A stretch of DNA of 6,263 bases, taken from positions 1 through 6,263 of the forward strand of contig JAAYFR010000317.1 of the NCBI GenBank assembly GCA_012728155.1, read 5' to 3'. The translations under genes and the position numbers were made by a program. Position 1 is the stretch's first letter; the number at the start of each line of letters is the position of its first letter. Of this stretch, positions 1-6,263 are shown piece by piece. The notes under the pieces are model-generated. The model did no database searches, was not told the origin of the DNA, and worked only from the letters and a program-made list of their open reading frames with translations. The DNA is from Bacteroidales bacterium (GTDB lineage Bacteria > Bacteroidota > Bacteroidia > Bacteroidales > Dysgonomonadaceae).

Positions 1-1574
1 AGTTGATTCTCACCGGCACCCGTACTATAGACCCCCATTTCAGCATCCGGATATTCTCTAAAATACATATGATTAGAACGACTTGTATTGCGTGATTGGT
101 AGAATCGATAAGTAAAATCGGCTGTCACACTCAATGATTTTATCGGTGTAATGACAATACGGCTGGTATTGGCAAAATCAGTAGCAATATTGGTAAGTCG
201 GTGTGAATTTTCACCAAGAATTATATGACGTCCGTTCGCCACTTTATAGCTGCTATAGGGTGTACTATATATCCACGAACCATCGGGGTTCTGCATGGGG
301 ATATTGGCTAATGCGTGTCGTGCACTGTAGCCAAGTGTATTATCCACACTCCCATCACCTAACGAGGTGTATTTTGATGTAAAAAATGATGTGTTGTTTG
401 ACAGTGTCGACCACTTATTGATATTGAAGTCAATTTTAGATCTCAAATTATATCTTTCATACATATCGGGATGCTGTCTCTGTATACCTTCCTGTCTGTC
501 ATAGGCACCGGAAACAAGATATTTCACATCGTTTGATCCACCATTGAATGAGACACTGTGCTTCTGTACCGGACGTTGTTCACGGTATAGCATATCCCAC
601 CAGTCGTAATTCCCATAGTAAACCCATTGGTTTCTACCGTTCCTTACATCTTCCACAACCCATGGACGATCGGGATGCTCTGTCTTGTCGTTAACACGCG
701 CCAGCAATTGCTGCATATCATGGTCGGTATAGTTGAAATATAAAGTACCAGAGTCTGCATTCCAAAATTTGTTGACAGTATATACAGACCAGTAACCTCT
801 ATTTTCGTAATCGGTAGATGTGGTTGTTTCTTCCCATCCTAAACGGCCGCTGTAACGCACCATCGCTTTTCCACCCCTATCTGTTCCCGATTTAGTGGTG
901 ACAAGAATTACACCAAATGCTGCACGTGCCCCATATACAGCAGCAGCTGCAGCATCTTTAATCACGGAGATAGATTCTACGTCATTTGGATTGACACGAT
1001 TGAGGTCGCCCTCCACACCATCAATCAACACAAGCGGTGAGGCACCATTGATAGAGGTGATACCGCGCACATTAATAGAAGGAGTACTCCCCGGTTTACC
1101 TGAAGAAGTGGTAATATTAAGACCTGGAACTGCCCCCTGTAACATGTGAGTTACCGAATGAGCCACACGGTCTTCGAGTTCTTTACCCCCTACAACCGAC
1201 ACCGAGCCGGTTAGATTGACACGTTTCTGTGTACCATACCCCACAACCACCGCTTCATCAAGCAGGACGGCATCTTCTTTCATATAGATGGTAATGCTCG
1301 TCTGGTTTGCCGAAAGCTTTATCTTTTCGGTAACATATCCCACAAATGAGACAGTAAGGGTAGCTTCTCCTGATGGAACTTCAAGTTCAAAATTTCCATT
1401 CAAATCAGAAATTATACCTTTAGTCGTACCTTCAAGCTGAACTGTTACTCCAATCATAGGTTCTTGTTCAGCATCAAAGACTTTCCCGGAAACGACTCTT
1501 TTTTGAGCCGACAAGGAAAATCCTCCTCCAACCATCAGAAGTAGAAATAGGACAAATAGTCTATATTCTCTCAT
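1..1574 (-). CDS. SusC-like TonB-dependent outer-membrane receptor, N-terminal part (runs off left edge)
   Basis: The frame is open from the ATG at 1574 to the window edge, giving 524 codons of a protein that in this family usually reaches about 1000 residues. It starts with a signal peptide (MREYRLFVLFLLLMVGGG, cleavage likely after the SAQ near residue 24). Next comes a carboxypeptidase-D-like beta-sandwich (about 26-100; KVFDAEQEPMIGVTVQLEGT, then GYVT). A SusC linker follows (LDEAVVVGYGTQKR, 105-118), then the TonB plug domain (about 119-230) with NVRG, LVLIDGVEG and the plug signature DAAAAAVYGARAAFG followed by VILVTTKSG. The rest is the start of the 22-stranded barrel. There is no STN domain before the carboxypeptidase-like domain, so direct anti-sigma signalling is not indicated. 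Such proteins import large ligands through the outer membrane using TonB energy, normally with a SusD lipoprotein lid. No SusD is visible; it would lie left of the window. The gene starts 50 nt after the phosphoesterase stop, so co-transcription is likely. The ligand is unknown. Confidence 0.95.
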   Translation of the reverse strand, partial: MREYRLFVLFLLLMVGGGFSLSAQKRVVSGKVFDAEQEPMIGVTVQLEGTTKGIISDLNGNFELEVPSGEATLTVSFVGYVTEKIKLSANQTSITIYMKEDAVLLDEAVVVGYGTQKRVNLTGSVSVVGGKELEDRVAHSVTHMLQGAVPGLNITTSSGKPGSTPSINVRGITSINGASPLVLIDGVEGDLNRVNPNDVESISVIKDAAAAAVYGARAAFGVILVTTKSGTDRGGKAMVRYSGRLGWEETTTSTDYENRGYWSVYTVNKFWNADSGTLYFNYTDHDMQQLLARVNDKTEHPDRPWVVEDVRNGRNQWVYYGNYDWWDMLYREQRPVQKHSVSFNGGSNDVKYLVSGAYDRQEGIQRQHPDMYERYNLRSKIDFNINKWSTLSNNTSFFTSKYTSLGDGSVDNTLGYSARHALANIPMQNPDGSWIYSTPYSSYKVANGRHIILGENSHRLTNIATDFANTSRIVITPIKSLSVTADFTYRFYQSRNTSRSNHMYFREYPDAEMGVYSTGAGENQ

Positions 1575-1624
1575 AAAATAATTGTTTTTTAAATTAGAAT
1601 TTATTGTTTTTGTTTATAGGATAT

Positions 1625-3610
1625 CTATTTTTTTATATATTCGCTGGTTGAGAATGCTTTGGGCCGTTCCATATTCTCACTCCATGTGTTGCCAAATTCA
1701 TCCTTAACGGTAATGTGCAGATCCACATCTGCATCTTTTGCTTTCACCTTAAAAAAATGGGTAAACTCATTTGTCACAAATGATGGTGTGGAAGTAAGGT
1801 TGGACTGGTTGAATCTCTTTACAGAGAGTGCCGCTATATGAAGTGGATCATAAGCCCACACCTCCTGATGTGTCAGCTTATTACCCTCCTCATCCACCAC
1901 ACTCAATGTCCAATTTCGATTCCAGTTCCAGATATTGATCAGCACCTCGTTATTACTGTTGGGCGGATAGGCTGTAACATACTGTTGATAAACCCTCTTC
2001 GTTGCATCAGGAACAGAAGTGGGCATCAAAGGCACATCGGCCATCGAGAAATGGACATTGTTCAGATCATAAGATCTAAACTGATACTCTTCCGGCCATC
2101 CGGTAGCTTTATATTTCCTCTTTATATCGGTTCCAGACACATCCCAGATACCATAACCACCTGGTGTCCCATCCGGACTGATATGTACGCCGGCGGTAAG
2201 GTGTCCCGACCACCACCAGGAGGCACATACCGATCCTGAATTATGCTCATAGAATGTACGATTGTTGGTCACTATTGCATCGTCAGGTGTAACGTTGAAA
2301 GACATGTGCGTATGTCCCGTCACAAAATGTACTTTATAGCCCTCTAACGCATCAAAGAGCTGTTCGGTATTGATTACATCGTGATCATATTTGAATCCAC
2401 TCCTTGTAGGATAGAACACTTGGGCATGCATCGCCACTACAATCGGTGTTGATTTATTCACATAGATAAGATCTTTCCGAAGCCAGTCTAATTGCTCTTT
2501 AGTGATCATCTTTTTATATTTTCGGGAAGTAGTTCCATCGTAGTCACTGCAATCGATATTATCCATCACTACATAATGTATTTTCCCAATGTTGAAAGAG
2601 TAATAGGTAGGAGCAATTTGATCTCGATATTTGATTTCTGCAGTAAAATCAGAGGTTCCATAAAAGTCGTTATCATGATTGCCCATTACGTGGAATAATT
2701 GTAAGTTCTTCAATTGAGAATTGATATCATTTAAGTATTGAGGAAAAGCATAAGAATTTGAATACCAATACAAATCCCACGTCATATCTCCAAGTGCAAT
2801 TGCATACATCTTCTCTCCCTTATGTTGATCCATGTAATTGGTAAGGTCAGTTGTAAATTCTTTGAATTGCTTTGCATCACTTGTCCGATTCGCAAGGTGC
2901 ATATCCCCAAGCATAAATAGCTTGTAAGAATCTTGGTTATTCACTTTTGTCAGTTTAAAATCAACTCTTTCAACAACGTCGGGGGTGGCCTTCAGTTTAT
3001 AAAAGAACTGGGGCAATACCCCGTTAGAGGAGACTTCATATCCGCTCGGGATAGAGATAAACAGATACCCTTGCTTCTTGGCAGATTTCAGCTGATATAT
3101 ACCAGCTTCATTAGTCACGGTTACCTCCTCCCCATCAGATACCACCACATTTTTCAGAACACCTCCATCGTTTGTTGAGACCACTCCATAAATAGTAGTC
3201 GCTTTATCCGGCTCAAAACCAATTTCTTCAACGAGGTTTATATGGATACTCCCAAACAACTTTTTTCGGTCACCCCTTTTGATGAAGACTTTGTAACTGC
3301 CTGATTGGCATTCATTGGAAAAACGTATGGTAAAACTTTCTGAAGAGGTCTGAATAATGGGACAAACAAGCGATATGCCAGCACTCGACTCTACAATAAA
3401 TATGTCTGAACTGGATGGCGATTTTCCATCTTTTACCCTAAAAGTATATTCCCCTCCTTGGGTAATATCGATCAACGACGGAAGTTCAAATTGAACTTCA
3501 AACTCAGTTACGATGTTTTCTTCTTTATTACTGCAGAGCGTAAATTGAAATACTATCACTAAAAGGAACAGAGAGCTCCATAGAAATTGTTGAATTTTTA
3601 TTGTATTCAT
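1625..3610 (-). CDS. Surface lipoprotein calcineurin-like metallophosphoesterase with MetallophosN/C-type domains
   Basis: This 661-residue protein carries every metal-binding motif of the calcineurin-like phosphoesterase fold: GDMH (D236, H238), GDMTWD (D275), GNHD (N311, H312), AMHA (H395) and GHTH (H433, H435). It should therefore be an active two-metal phosphomono- or phosphodiesterase. The N-terminus is a hydrophobic signal ending at Cys26 (FTLC), an imperfect lipobox. The following SNKEE resembles the Bacteroidota lipoprotein export signal, which suggests outer-surface anchoring. Residues about 32-130 form an extra beta-rich segment that I cannot name. Residues about 138-222 are a carboxypeptidase-regulatory-like domain (IYGVVSTNDGG, TNEAGIYQL) as in MetallophosN. 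The catalytic domain spans about 228-460. The MetallophosC-type C-terminal domain begins near GSVCASWWWSGH (459-470) and DGTPGGYGIWD, and runs to about 655. The natural substrate is not known for this family type. Nearby GlpT suggests glycerophosphodiesters or other phosphorylated glycerol compounds, but that is inference. The ATG at 3610 has no Shine-Dalgarno, as is usual in this phylum, and gives a complete signal peptide. Confidence 0.93.
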   Translation of the reverse strand: MNTIKIQQFLWSSLFLLVIVFQFTLCSNKEENIVTEFEVQFELPSLIDITQGGEYTFRVKDGKSPSSSDIFIVESSAGISLVCPIIQTSSESFTIRFSNECQSGSYKVFIKRGDRKKLFGSIHINLVEEIGFEPDKATTIYGVVSTNDGGVLKNVVVSDGEEVTVTNEAGIYQLKSAKKQGYLFISIPSGYEVSSNGVLPQFFYKLKATPDVVERVDFKLTKVNNQDSYKLFMLGDMHLANRTSDAKQFKEFTTDLTNYMDQHKGEKMYAIALGDMTWDLYWYSNSYAFPQYLNDINSQLKNLQLFHVMGNHDNDFYGTSDFTAEIKYRDQIAPTYYSFNIGKIHYVVMDNIDCSDYDGTTSRKYKKMITKEQLDWLRKDLIYVNKSTPIVVAMHAQVFYPTRSGFKYDHDVINTEQLFDALEGYKVHFVTGHTHMSFNVTPDDAIVTNNRTFYEHNSGSVCASWWWSGHLTAGVHISPDGTPGGYGIWDVSGTDIKRKYKATGWPEEYQFRSYDLNNVHFSMADVPLMPTSVPDATKRVYQQYVTAYPPNSNNEVLINIWNWNRNWTLSVVDEEGNKLTHQEVWAYDPLHIAALSVKRFNQSNLTSTPSFVTNEFTHFFKVKAKDADVDLHITVKDEFGNTWSENMERPKAFSTSEYIKK

Positions 3611-3627
3611 TTAAATCAGCATTACCC

Positions 3628-3678
3628 TTTATTCACGTAACGAAATTAACAAAAATATTAGGAGCAAGTTTATTCACG
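3628..3678. repeat. 10-bp direct repeat pair flanking the candidate promoter
   Basis: The sequence TTTATTCACG occurs at 3628-3637 and again at 3669-3678, start to start 41 bp, close to four helical turns. On the transcribed (minus) strand it reads CGTGAATAAA. The candidate -7 element lies between the copies: the upstream copy falls near the -30 zone and the downstream copy near the start of the transcript. This layout would suit a regulator binding both sites, but two 10-mers in A/T-rich DNA could also be chance. Confidence 0.4.
3650..3657 (-). promoter_or_regulatory. Candidate Bacteroides-type -7 promoter element for the phosphoesterase
   Basis: Read on the minus strand, this is TATTTTTG, which fits the Bacteroidota sigma-factor -7 consensus TAnnTTTG. 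It sits about 40 nt upstream of the phosphoesterase ATG at 3610, a suitable leader length. I see no clear TTTG -33 element at the usual spacing, so the promoter may be weak, activator dependent or spurious. It is the only match to this consensus on the minus strand in the 243-bp intergenic region. Confidence 0.35.
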
Positions 3679-3781
3679 CTACATAATTAAACTTAAAATG
3701 GGACACATTAAAATAAGGTTCTTCTATCAAACTGGTACTTATTGTATTTTTTTAAAGAGATAATTTCTTTTCCTCTAATGA

Positions 3782-3828
3782 GGTTACATTGTCTTTCAGA
3801 ATATTATATCATGATAGACAATGCAACC
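3782..3828 (-). terminator. Strong hairpin, probable terminator or attenuator after the propeller gene
   Basis: Two 13-nt arms, 3782-3794 and 3816-3828, are complementary around a 21-nt loop. As minus-strand RNA the stem is GGUUGCAUUGUCU with AGACAAUGUAACC, fully paired with a single G-U wobble. On the plus strand the same position would be an A-C mismatch, so the minus-strand RNA is the better folder. It begins 25 nt after the stop codon of the propeller gene. No U-run follows the stem, so it is not a textbook intrinsic terminator; it could instead stabilise the 3' end or attenuate read-through into the phosphoesterase. Confidence 0.5.
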
Positions 3829-3853
3829 CCATTTTGATACTAAATCATTACGA

Positions 3854-4825
3854 TTATTTAACTCTTTCGTAAATATATAACTCCCTAATTTCCTTCGTAT
3901 AGCCTTCCTCTTTGATCGGGCCTTGCGACATCCCTAAGATAATCTGAGTTCCTCTATTATTTAATACCACTAAGTCGTCGTTTGTCGGATCGATAGAAAG
4001 TCCTTCAATTTCGCCCGCACGGCGGAAATCACTCATCTCACGGAAAAGTTCAAGGCGTCCTGCTTTAGCACCACCGGCTATAAGACCTGTGCGGGTCACT
4101 ACCTTCCCATCTTTGTCAAGCTTCACAGAAAACGGGGATTCTCTCACCACTTCAGTACCTTCAACCAGTCCTGTATAAGAGACTTCACTAATATCGGCAA
4201 TATAAATATTATCCGGAATTTGATAGGTAGATTCTCCATCATCAGCGGTAAACAACATTTTCCCATCTGCGATAAAAATTCCTTGTGTCCAATAGGGAGT
4301 AGGACGACATTGCATTTTTGTGTAATATTTACCTGTTTCCAAACTATAGCAATATACATAACGGCTATCCACCCAGTCTGACATCCAGATCATATTCTTC
4401 TCCCTGTCGATAGCAAGACCCGACACTTCCACCTGTCCAGACTCGGGAGACCATGGGATATCGCGTTTCCATTGCAAGGTTTCGGCATCATACACTGCAA
4501 TAGCGATATTGAATCCACGCCCATATTCAAACAATTCAACTCCTGTATAGATCTCACCATTAAAGATATCGATATCTCCGAAATGATTGACCCTTTTTGG
4601 ATCTTGGAATGGTTTGTCATTGGTCATTAAGAGATTACCCTCTTTGTCATATTTATACAAAGCTGTCGTATTTGACACATAATAGTAATTCTCATCAATT
4701 GCTATCCCTTGGCGTCCTTCCACCGGGATCACTCTCTTTAACCGGTATTCTTCACCGATATGCTGCGCCAACAGAGTAGATAAGGAGGCGACAATCAGCA
4801 CTACTGAAACAAATATTTTTTTCAT
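3854..4825 (-). CDS. Secreted beta-propeller-like protein of unknown function
   Basis: This is a 323-residue protein with a Sec signal peptide (MKKIFVSVVLIVASLSTLLAQ, cleavage likely around residue 21), so it should be periplasmic or exported. There is no lipobox. The mature part shows a recurring pattern, a G-hydrophobic-x-I/D turn followed by a short loop and a strand: QGIAIDENYYYVSN (39-52), FGDIDIFNGEIYTGVE (82-97), SGLAIDREKNMIWMSDW (135-151), QGIFIADGKMLFTADD (181-196) and EGLSIDPTNDDLVVLNN (274-290). About five repeats suggest a five- or six-bladed propeller of the SMP-30/NHL or phytase-like/SdiA-regulated sort. I do not recognise a specific family. No catalytic set can be assigned, although the many Asp and Glu residues in the loops could bind metal. 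It lies 25 nt after the porin stop, the last gene of the glpT-porin block, and is followed by a hairpin. A role in handling phosphorylated ligands is suggested only by position. Confidence 0.85.
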   Translation of the reverse strand: MKKIFVSVVLIVASLSTLLAQHIGEEYRLKRVIPVEGRQGIAIDENYYYVSNTTALYKYDKEGNLLMTNDKPFQDPKRVNHFGDIDIFNGEIYTGVELFEYGRGFNIAIAVYDAETLQWKRDIPWSPESGQVEVSGLAIDREKNMIWMSDWVDSRYVYCYSLETGKYYTKMQCRPTPYWTQGIFIADGKMLFTADDGESTYQIPDNIYIADISEVSYTGLVEGTEVVRESPFSVKLDKDGKVVTRTGLIAGGAKAGRLELFREMSDFRRAGEIEGLSIDPTNDDLVVLNNRGTQIILGMSQGPIKEEGYTKEIRELYIYERVK

Positions 4826-4850
4826 CTTTTTATTATTTATGGTTGGTATC

Positions 4851-5969
4851 TCAAAATTTAAAAAGTCCCATTAATTGAATTTGGTCATAGCCATCTTTTC
4901 CCAGAGCTTCCGAAGCTTTACTCGAGTAGAAACCGTGCTGGTAATTCAATTGAATTTTCAAGTTTGCTGTAGGTTGAAAAGTACACCCCAGCAATATACG
5001 GTCATAATTATTCGCTGTTGTGTCGAACACTTTGTCGTTGTAATTGTCATACCGAACTATAGGAAGGATTTCTCCATACTTAGTCTGAAGGTGGTAACCG
5101 GCAAGGAGGTATATTGAATTTTCATCGAAGCTGTTATTTTCTCCCTTTAAGATACCATATTCAGATCGCACCAGCAGACCTTTCGGATTATTATACCACG
5201 CTCCCAGAATCGTACGGTTCATCGTCTCATATGATTGGGTATATTCACCCCATCCATGTGAAGCTTTTATATTCAGGTATTTAATCGGTCTCACCGCAAC
5301 AGAAGCGATGATATCTTTCGATTTATTGGGGTCATCTTTCATCGGTAAAGAGCCATTCGTTACAGAGAGATCATAGCTCATATGGTAAAAGCCATCTTGC
5401 GATGCAAAAAGATCTCCCATAATCATTACACCAAGATCGCGACCATAGTCCCCGAAATTGTATTCATAAGGATTCCTGCAAACCATGCGATAGACAATAT
5501 TCGAAAAATCTACCGTCTCCAAAGTGGCAGGAGAAATATCATAATTCTCGTAGCTTAACGGTATATAATATTGGCCGGCGCGCACTTTAAAAGCAGGGCT
5601 GAAAGTATAGGTGGCAAATGCATCCATTACCTGCAGATTTTTCTGACCATTCCCGTTTAATGATCCCGCAATACCATTGAAGGCTTCAATCTGGAGTCTA
5701 AAAGCCAACTTCGGCGTCACAGTCCCGTCCGCCAACAAACGCAGCCTCTTTGCTTGAAAAGAGGATGTTCCATTACCCGCCGTACTGTAATTCCAGCCGG
5801 TTTGTAAATAACCCGAAATTTTCGGCATTTTGCCAATCAATGCGGCAAGATCGGATTTTTGCTGGGCACTGTTTTCAACAGCATCACCTTCACCATTCAT
5901 AAAAGTGTTTGTCGCGGAAGCACAAAAGAAGCTTCCCACCATCAACATAATAATTAATCGAAATTTCAT
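4851..5969 (-). CDS. Phosphate-selective porin O/P family outer-membrane protein
   Basis: This 372-residue protein has a signal peptide (MKFRLIIMLMVGSFFCASA, cleavage likely after ASA at 17-19). The remainder is alternating beta-strand sequence ending in an aromatic residue (QIQLMGLFKF), the usual signal for barrel insertion by the BAM machinery. Features of the OprO/OprP-like family are ISGYLQTGWNY (51-61), FQAKRLRLLADGTVTPKLAF (71-90), DAFATYTFSPAFKVRAGQYY (116-135) followed by IPLSYE, and GRDLGVMIMG (176-185). This family forms outer-membrane channels that favour phosphate or polyphosphate in Pseudomonas; selectivity in Bacteroidota members is mostly untested. Its position directly after glpT suggests it lets glycerol-3-phosphate or phosphate reach the periplasm. 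It starts 59 nt after the glpT stop, with an A/T-rich leader and no Shine-Dalgarno. The Cys16 in the signal region is not in a convincing lipobox and would be cleaved away. Confidence 0.9.
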   Translation of the reverse strand: MKFRLIIMLMVGSFFCASATNTFMNGEGDAVENSAQQKSDLAALIGKMPKISGYLQTGWNYSTAGNGTSSFQAKRLRLLADGTVTPKLAFRLQIEAFNGIAGSLNGNGQKNLQVMDAFATYTFSPAFKVRAGQYYIPLSYENYDISPATLETVDFSNIVYRMVCRNPYEYNFGDYGRDLGVMIMGDLFASQDGFYHMSYDLSVTNGSLPMKDDPNKSKDIIASVAVRPIKYLNIKASHGWGEYTQSYETMNRTILGAWYNNPKGLLVRSEYGILKGENNSFDENSIYLLAGYHLQTKYGEILPIVRYDNYNDKVFDTTANNYDRILLGCTFQPTANLKIQLNYQHGFYSSKASEALGKDGYDQIQLMGLFKF

Positions 5970-6028
5970 AAAAAAAATTCAGTGATAATAAAAAATGCTT
6001 CTCTCATCTCAAAAGATCCTGTCTTCTC
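5970..6028. other. Spacer between glpT and the porin gene
   Basis: This is a 59-bp gap. On the minus strand it is purine-rich near the glpT stop, then A/T-rich just before the porin ATG. I see no hairpin and no TAnnTTTG promoter element, which supports read-through from glpT into the porin gene. Confidence 0.5.
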
Positions 6029-6263
6029 CTAATCTACACTTAATCTTTGTTTCTCTGCTCCCCAAGTGAAAGCGGTAAACAAAATAGCAAGTGCACTACC
6101 TGCCAACATCAGGATAAATGCGGCATCCCATCCCAAATGATCGACAATAAAACCAATCGCAATATTGGCACCCAAGGCACCGCCAAGGTAACCGAACAGC
6201 CCGGTAAGTCCAGCAGCCGTTCCCGCAGCCTTTTTGGGGACCAGGTCAAGTGCCTGCACACCA
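6029..6263 (-). CDS. glpT: GlpT-type glycerol-3-phosphate transporter, C-terminal fragment (runs off right edge)
   Basis: The last 77 codons of a major-facilitator transporter are visible, ending at a TAG stop at 6029-6031. The frame stays open to the right edge, so a GTG at 6259 is an internal Val codon and not the start. The segment ALDLVPKKAAGTAAGLTGLF (followed by GYLGGALGAN) closely matches the conserved region of E. coli GlpT before transmembrane helix 11, with the PKKAAGTAAG and TGLFGYLGG elements. GWDAAF and a final hydrophobic helix (FILMLAGSALAILFTAF) then follow. GlpT exchanges external glycerol-3-phosphate for internal phosphate across the inner membrane. The sugar-phosphate relative UhpT is an alternative, but the match to GlpT is better. 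It heads the visible operon with the porin and the propeller gene. Confidence 0.88.
   Translation of the reverse strand, partial: GVQALDLVPKKAAGTAAGLTGLFGYLGGALGANIAIGFIVDHLGWDAAFILMLAGSALAILFTAFTWGAEKQRLSVD

Noticed and set aside
895..1149. Open frame of 84 codons on the plus strand
   Set aside because: It lies wholly antisense to the SusC plug domain, whose frame has strong family motifs; its protein is low-complexity with no domain.
1838..2239. Open frame of 133 codons on the plus strand
   Set aside because: It lies antisense to the C-terminal part of the phosphoesterase, which carries family-typical sequence there; the plus-strand product has no recognisable motif.
3611..3853. Possible small gene or RNA in the intergenic region
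   Set aside because: There is no open frame with coding character and no tRNA-like fold; only the hairpin, the direct repeats and the -7-like element stand out.
4144..4620. Two shorter minus-strand open frames inside the propeller gene
   Set aside because: They are out of frame with the propeller gene, which has a signal peptide and repeated blades across the same bases; no motif or start context supports them.
5922..5924. Cys16 of the porin as a lipoprotein anchor
   Set aside because: The preceding residues SFF do not form a lipobox, a standard signal peptidase I site ASA follows at once, and the rest is an outer-membrane barrel.
6257..6259. GTG as the start of a short 76-residue gene
   Set aside because: The frame continues to the window edge and the sequence aligns with the interior of GlpT, so this is an internal valine codon of a truncated gene.

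Overview
The window looks like chromosomal DNA of a member of the order Bacteroidales (phylum Bacteroidota). The main pointers are a SusC-type TonB-dependent receptor, a Bacteroides-style secreted calcineurin phosphoesterase with N- and C-terminal accessory domains, A/T-rich gene leaders without Shine-Dalgarno sequences, and a lipoprotein start with a Bacteroidota-type surface-export signal. Genus cannot be fixed from the sequence alone. All five real genes lie on the minus strand, so transcription runs from high to low coordinates. No gene on the plus strand is supported, and no tRNA, rRNA, CRISPR array or insertion sequence was seen.

In order of transcription, the first block holds three genes. 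They are the 3' end of a GlpT-type glycerol-3-phosphate:phosphate antiporter (cut by the right edge), an outer-membrane porin of the phosphate-selective OprO/OprP family (4851-5969), and a secreted beta-propeller protein of unknown function (3854-4825). Gaps of 59 and 25 nt and the shared strand suggest one operon. A 13-bp stem hairpin (3782-3828) lies 25 nt past the last stop codon and probably ends or attenuates this transcript.

After a 243-bp intergenic region comes the second block. This region carries a candidate Bacteroides-type -7 element flanked by two copies of a 10-bp direct repeat. The block contains a large, probably surface-anchored lipoprotein metallophosphoesterase (1625-3610). 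After 50 nt it is followed by the first 524 codons of a SusC-like TonB-dependent transporter, which runs off the left edge. A SusD partner would be expected beyond that edge but is not visible.

Read together, the genes suggest a phosphorus or phosphodiester scavenging locus. A surface phosphoesterase would cleave an external phosphorylated substrate. SusC and the anion porin would carry products across the outer membrane. GlpT would import glycerol-3-phosphate across the inner membrane. The substrate, the propeller's role and the functional link between the two blocks are inference from gene order. The individual family calls for GlpT, the porin, the phosphoesterase and SusC rest on clear sequence motifs.
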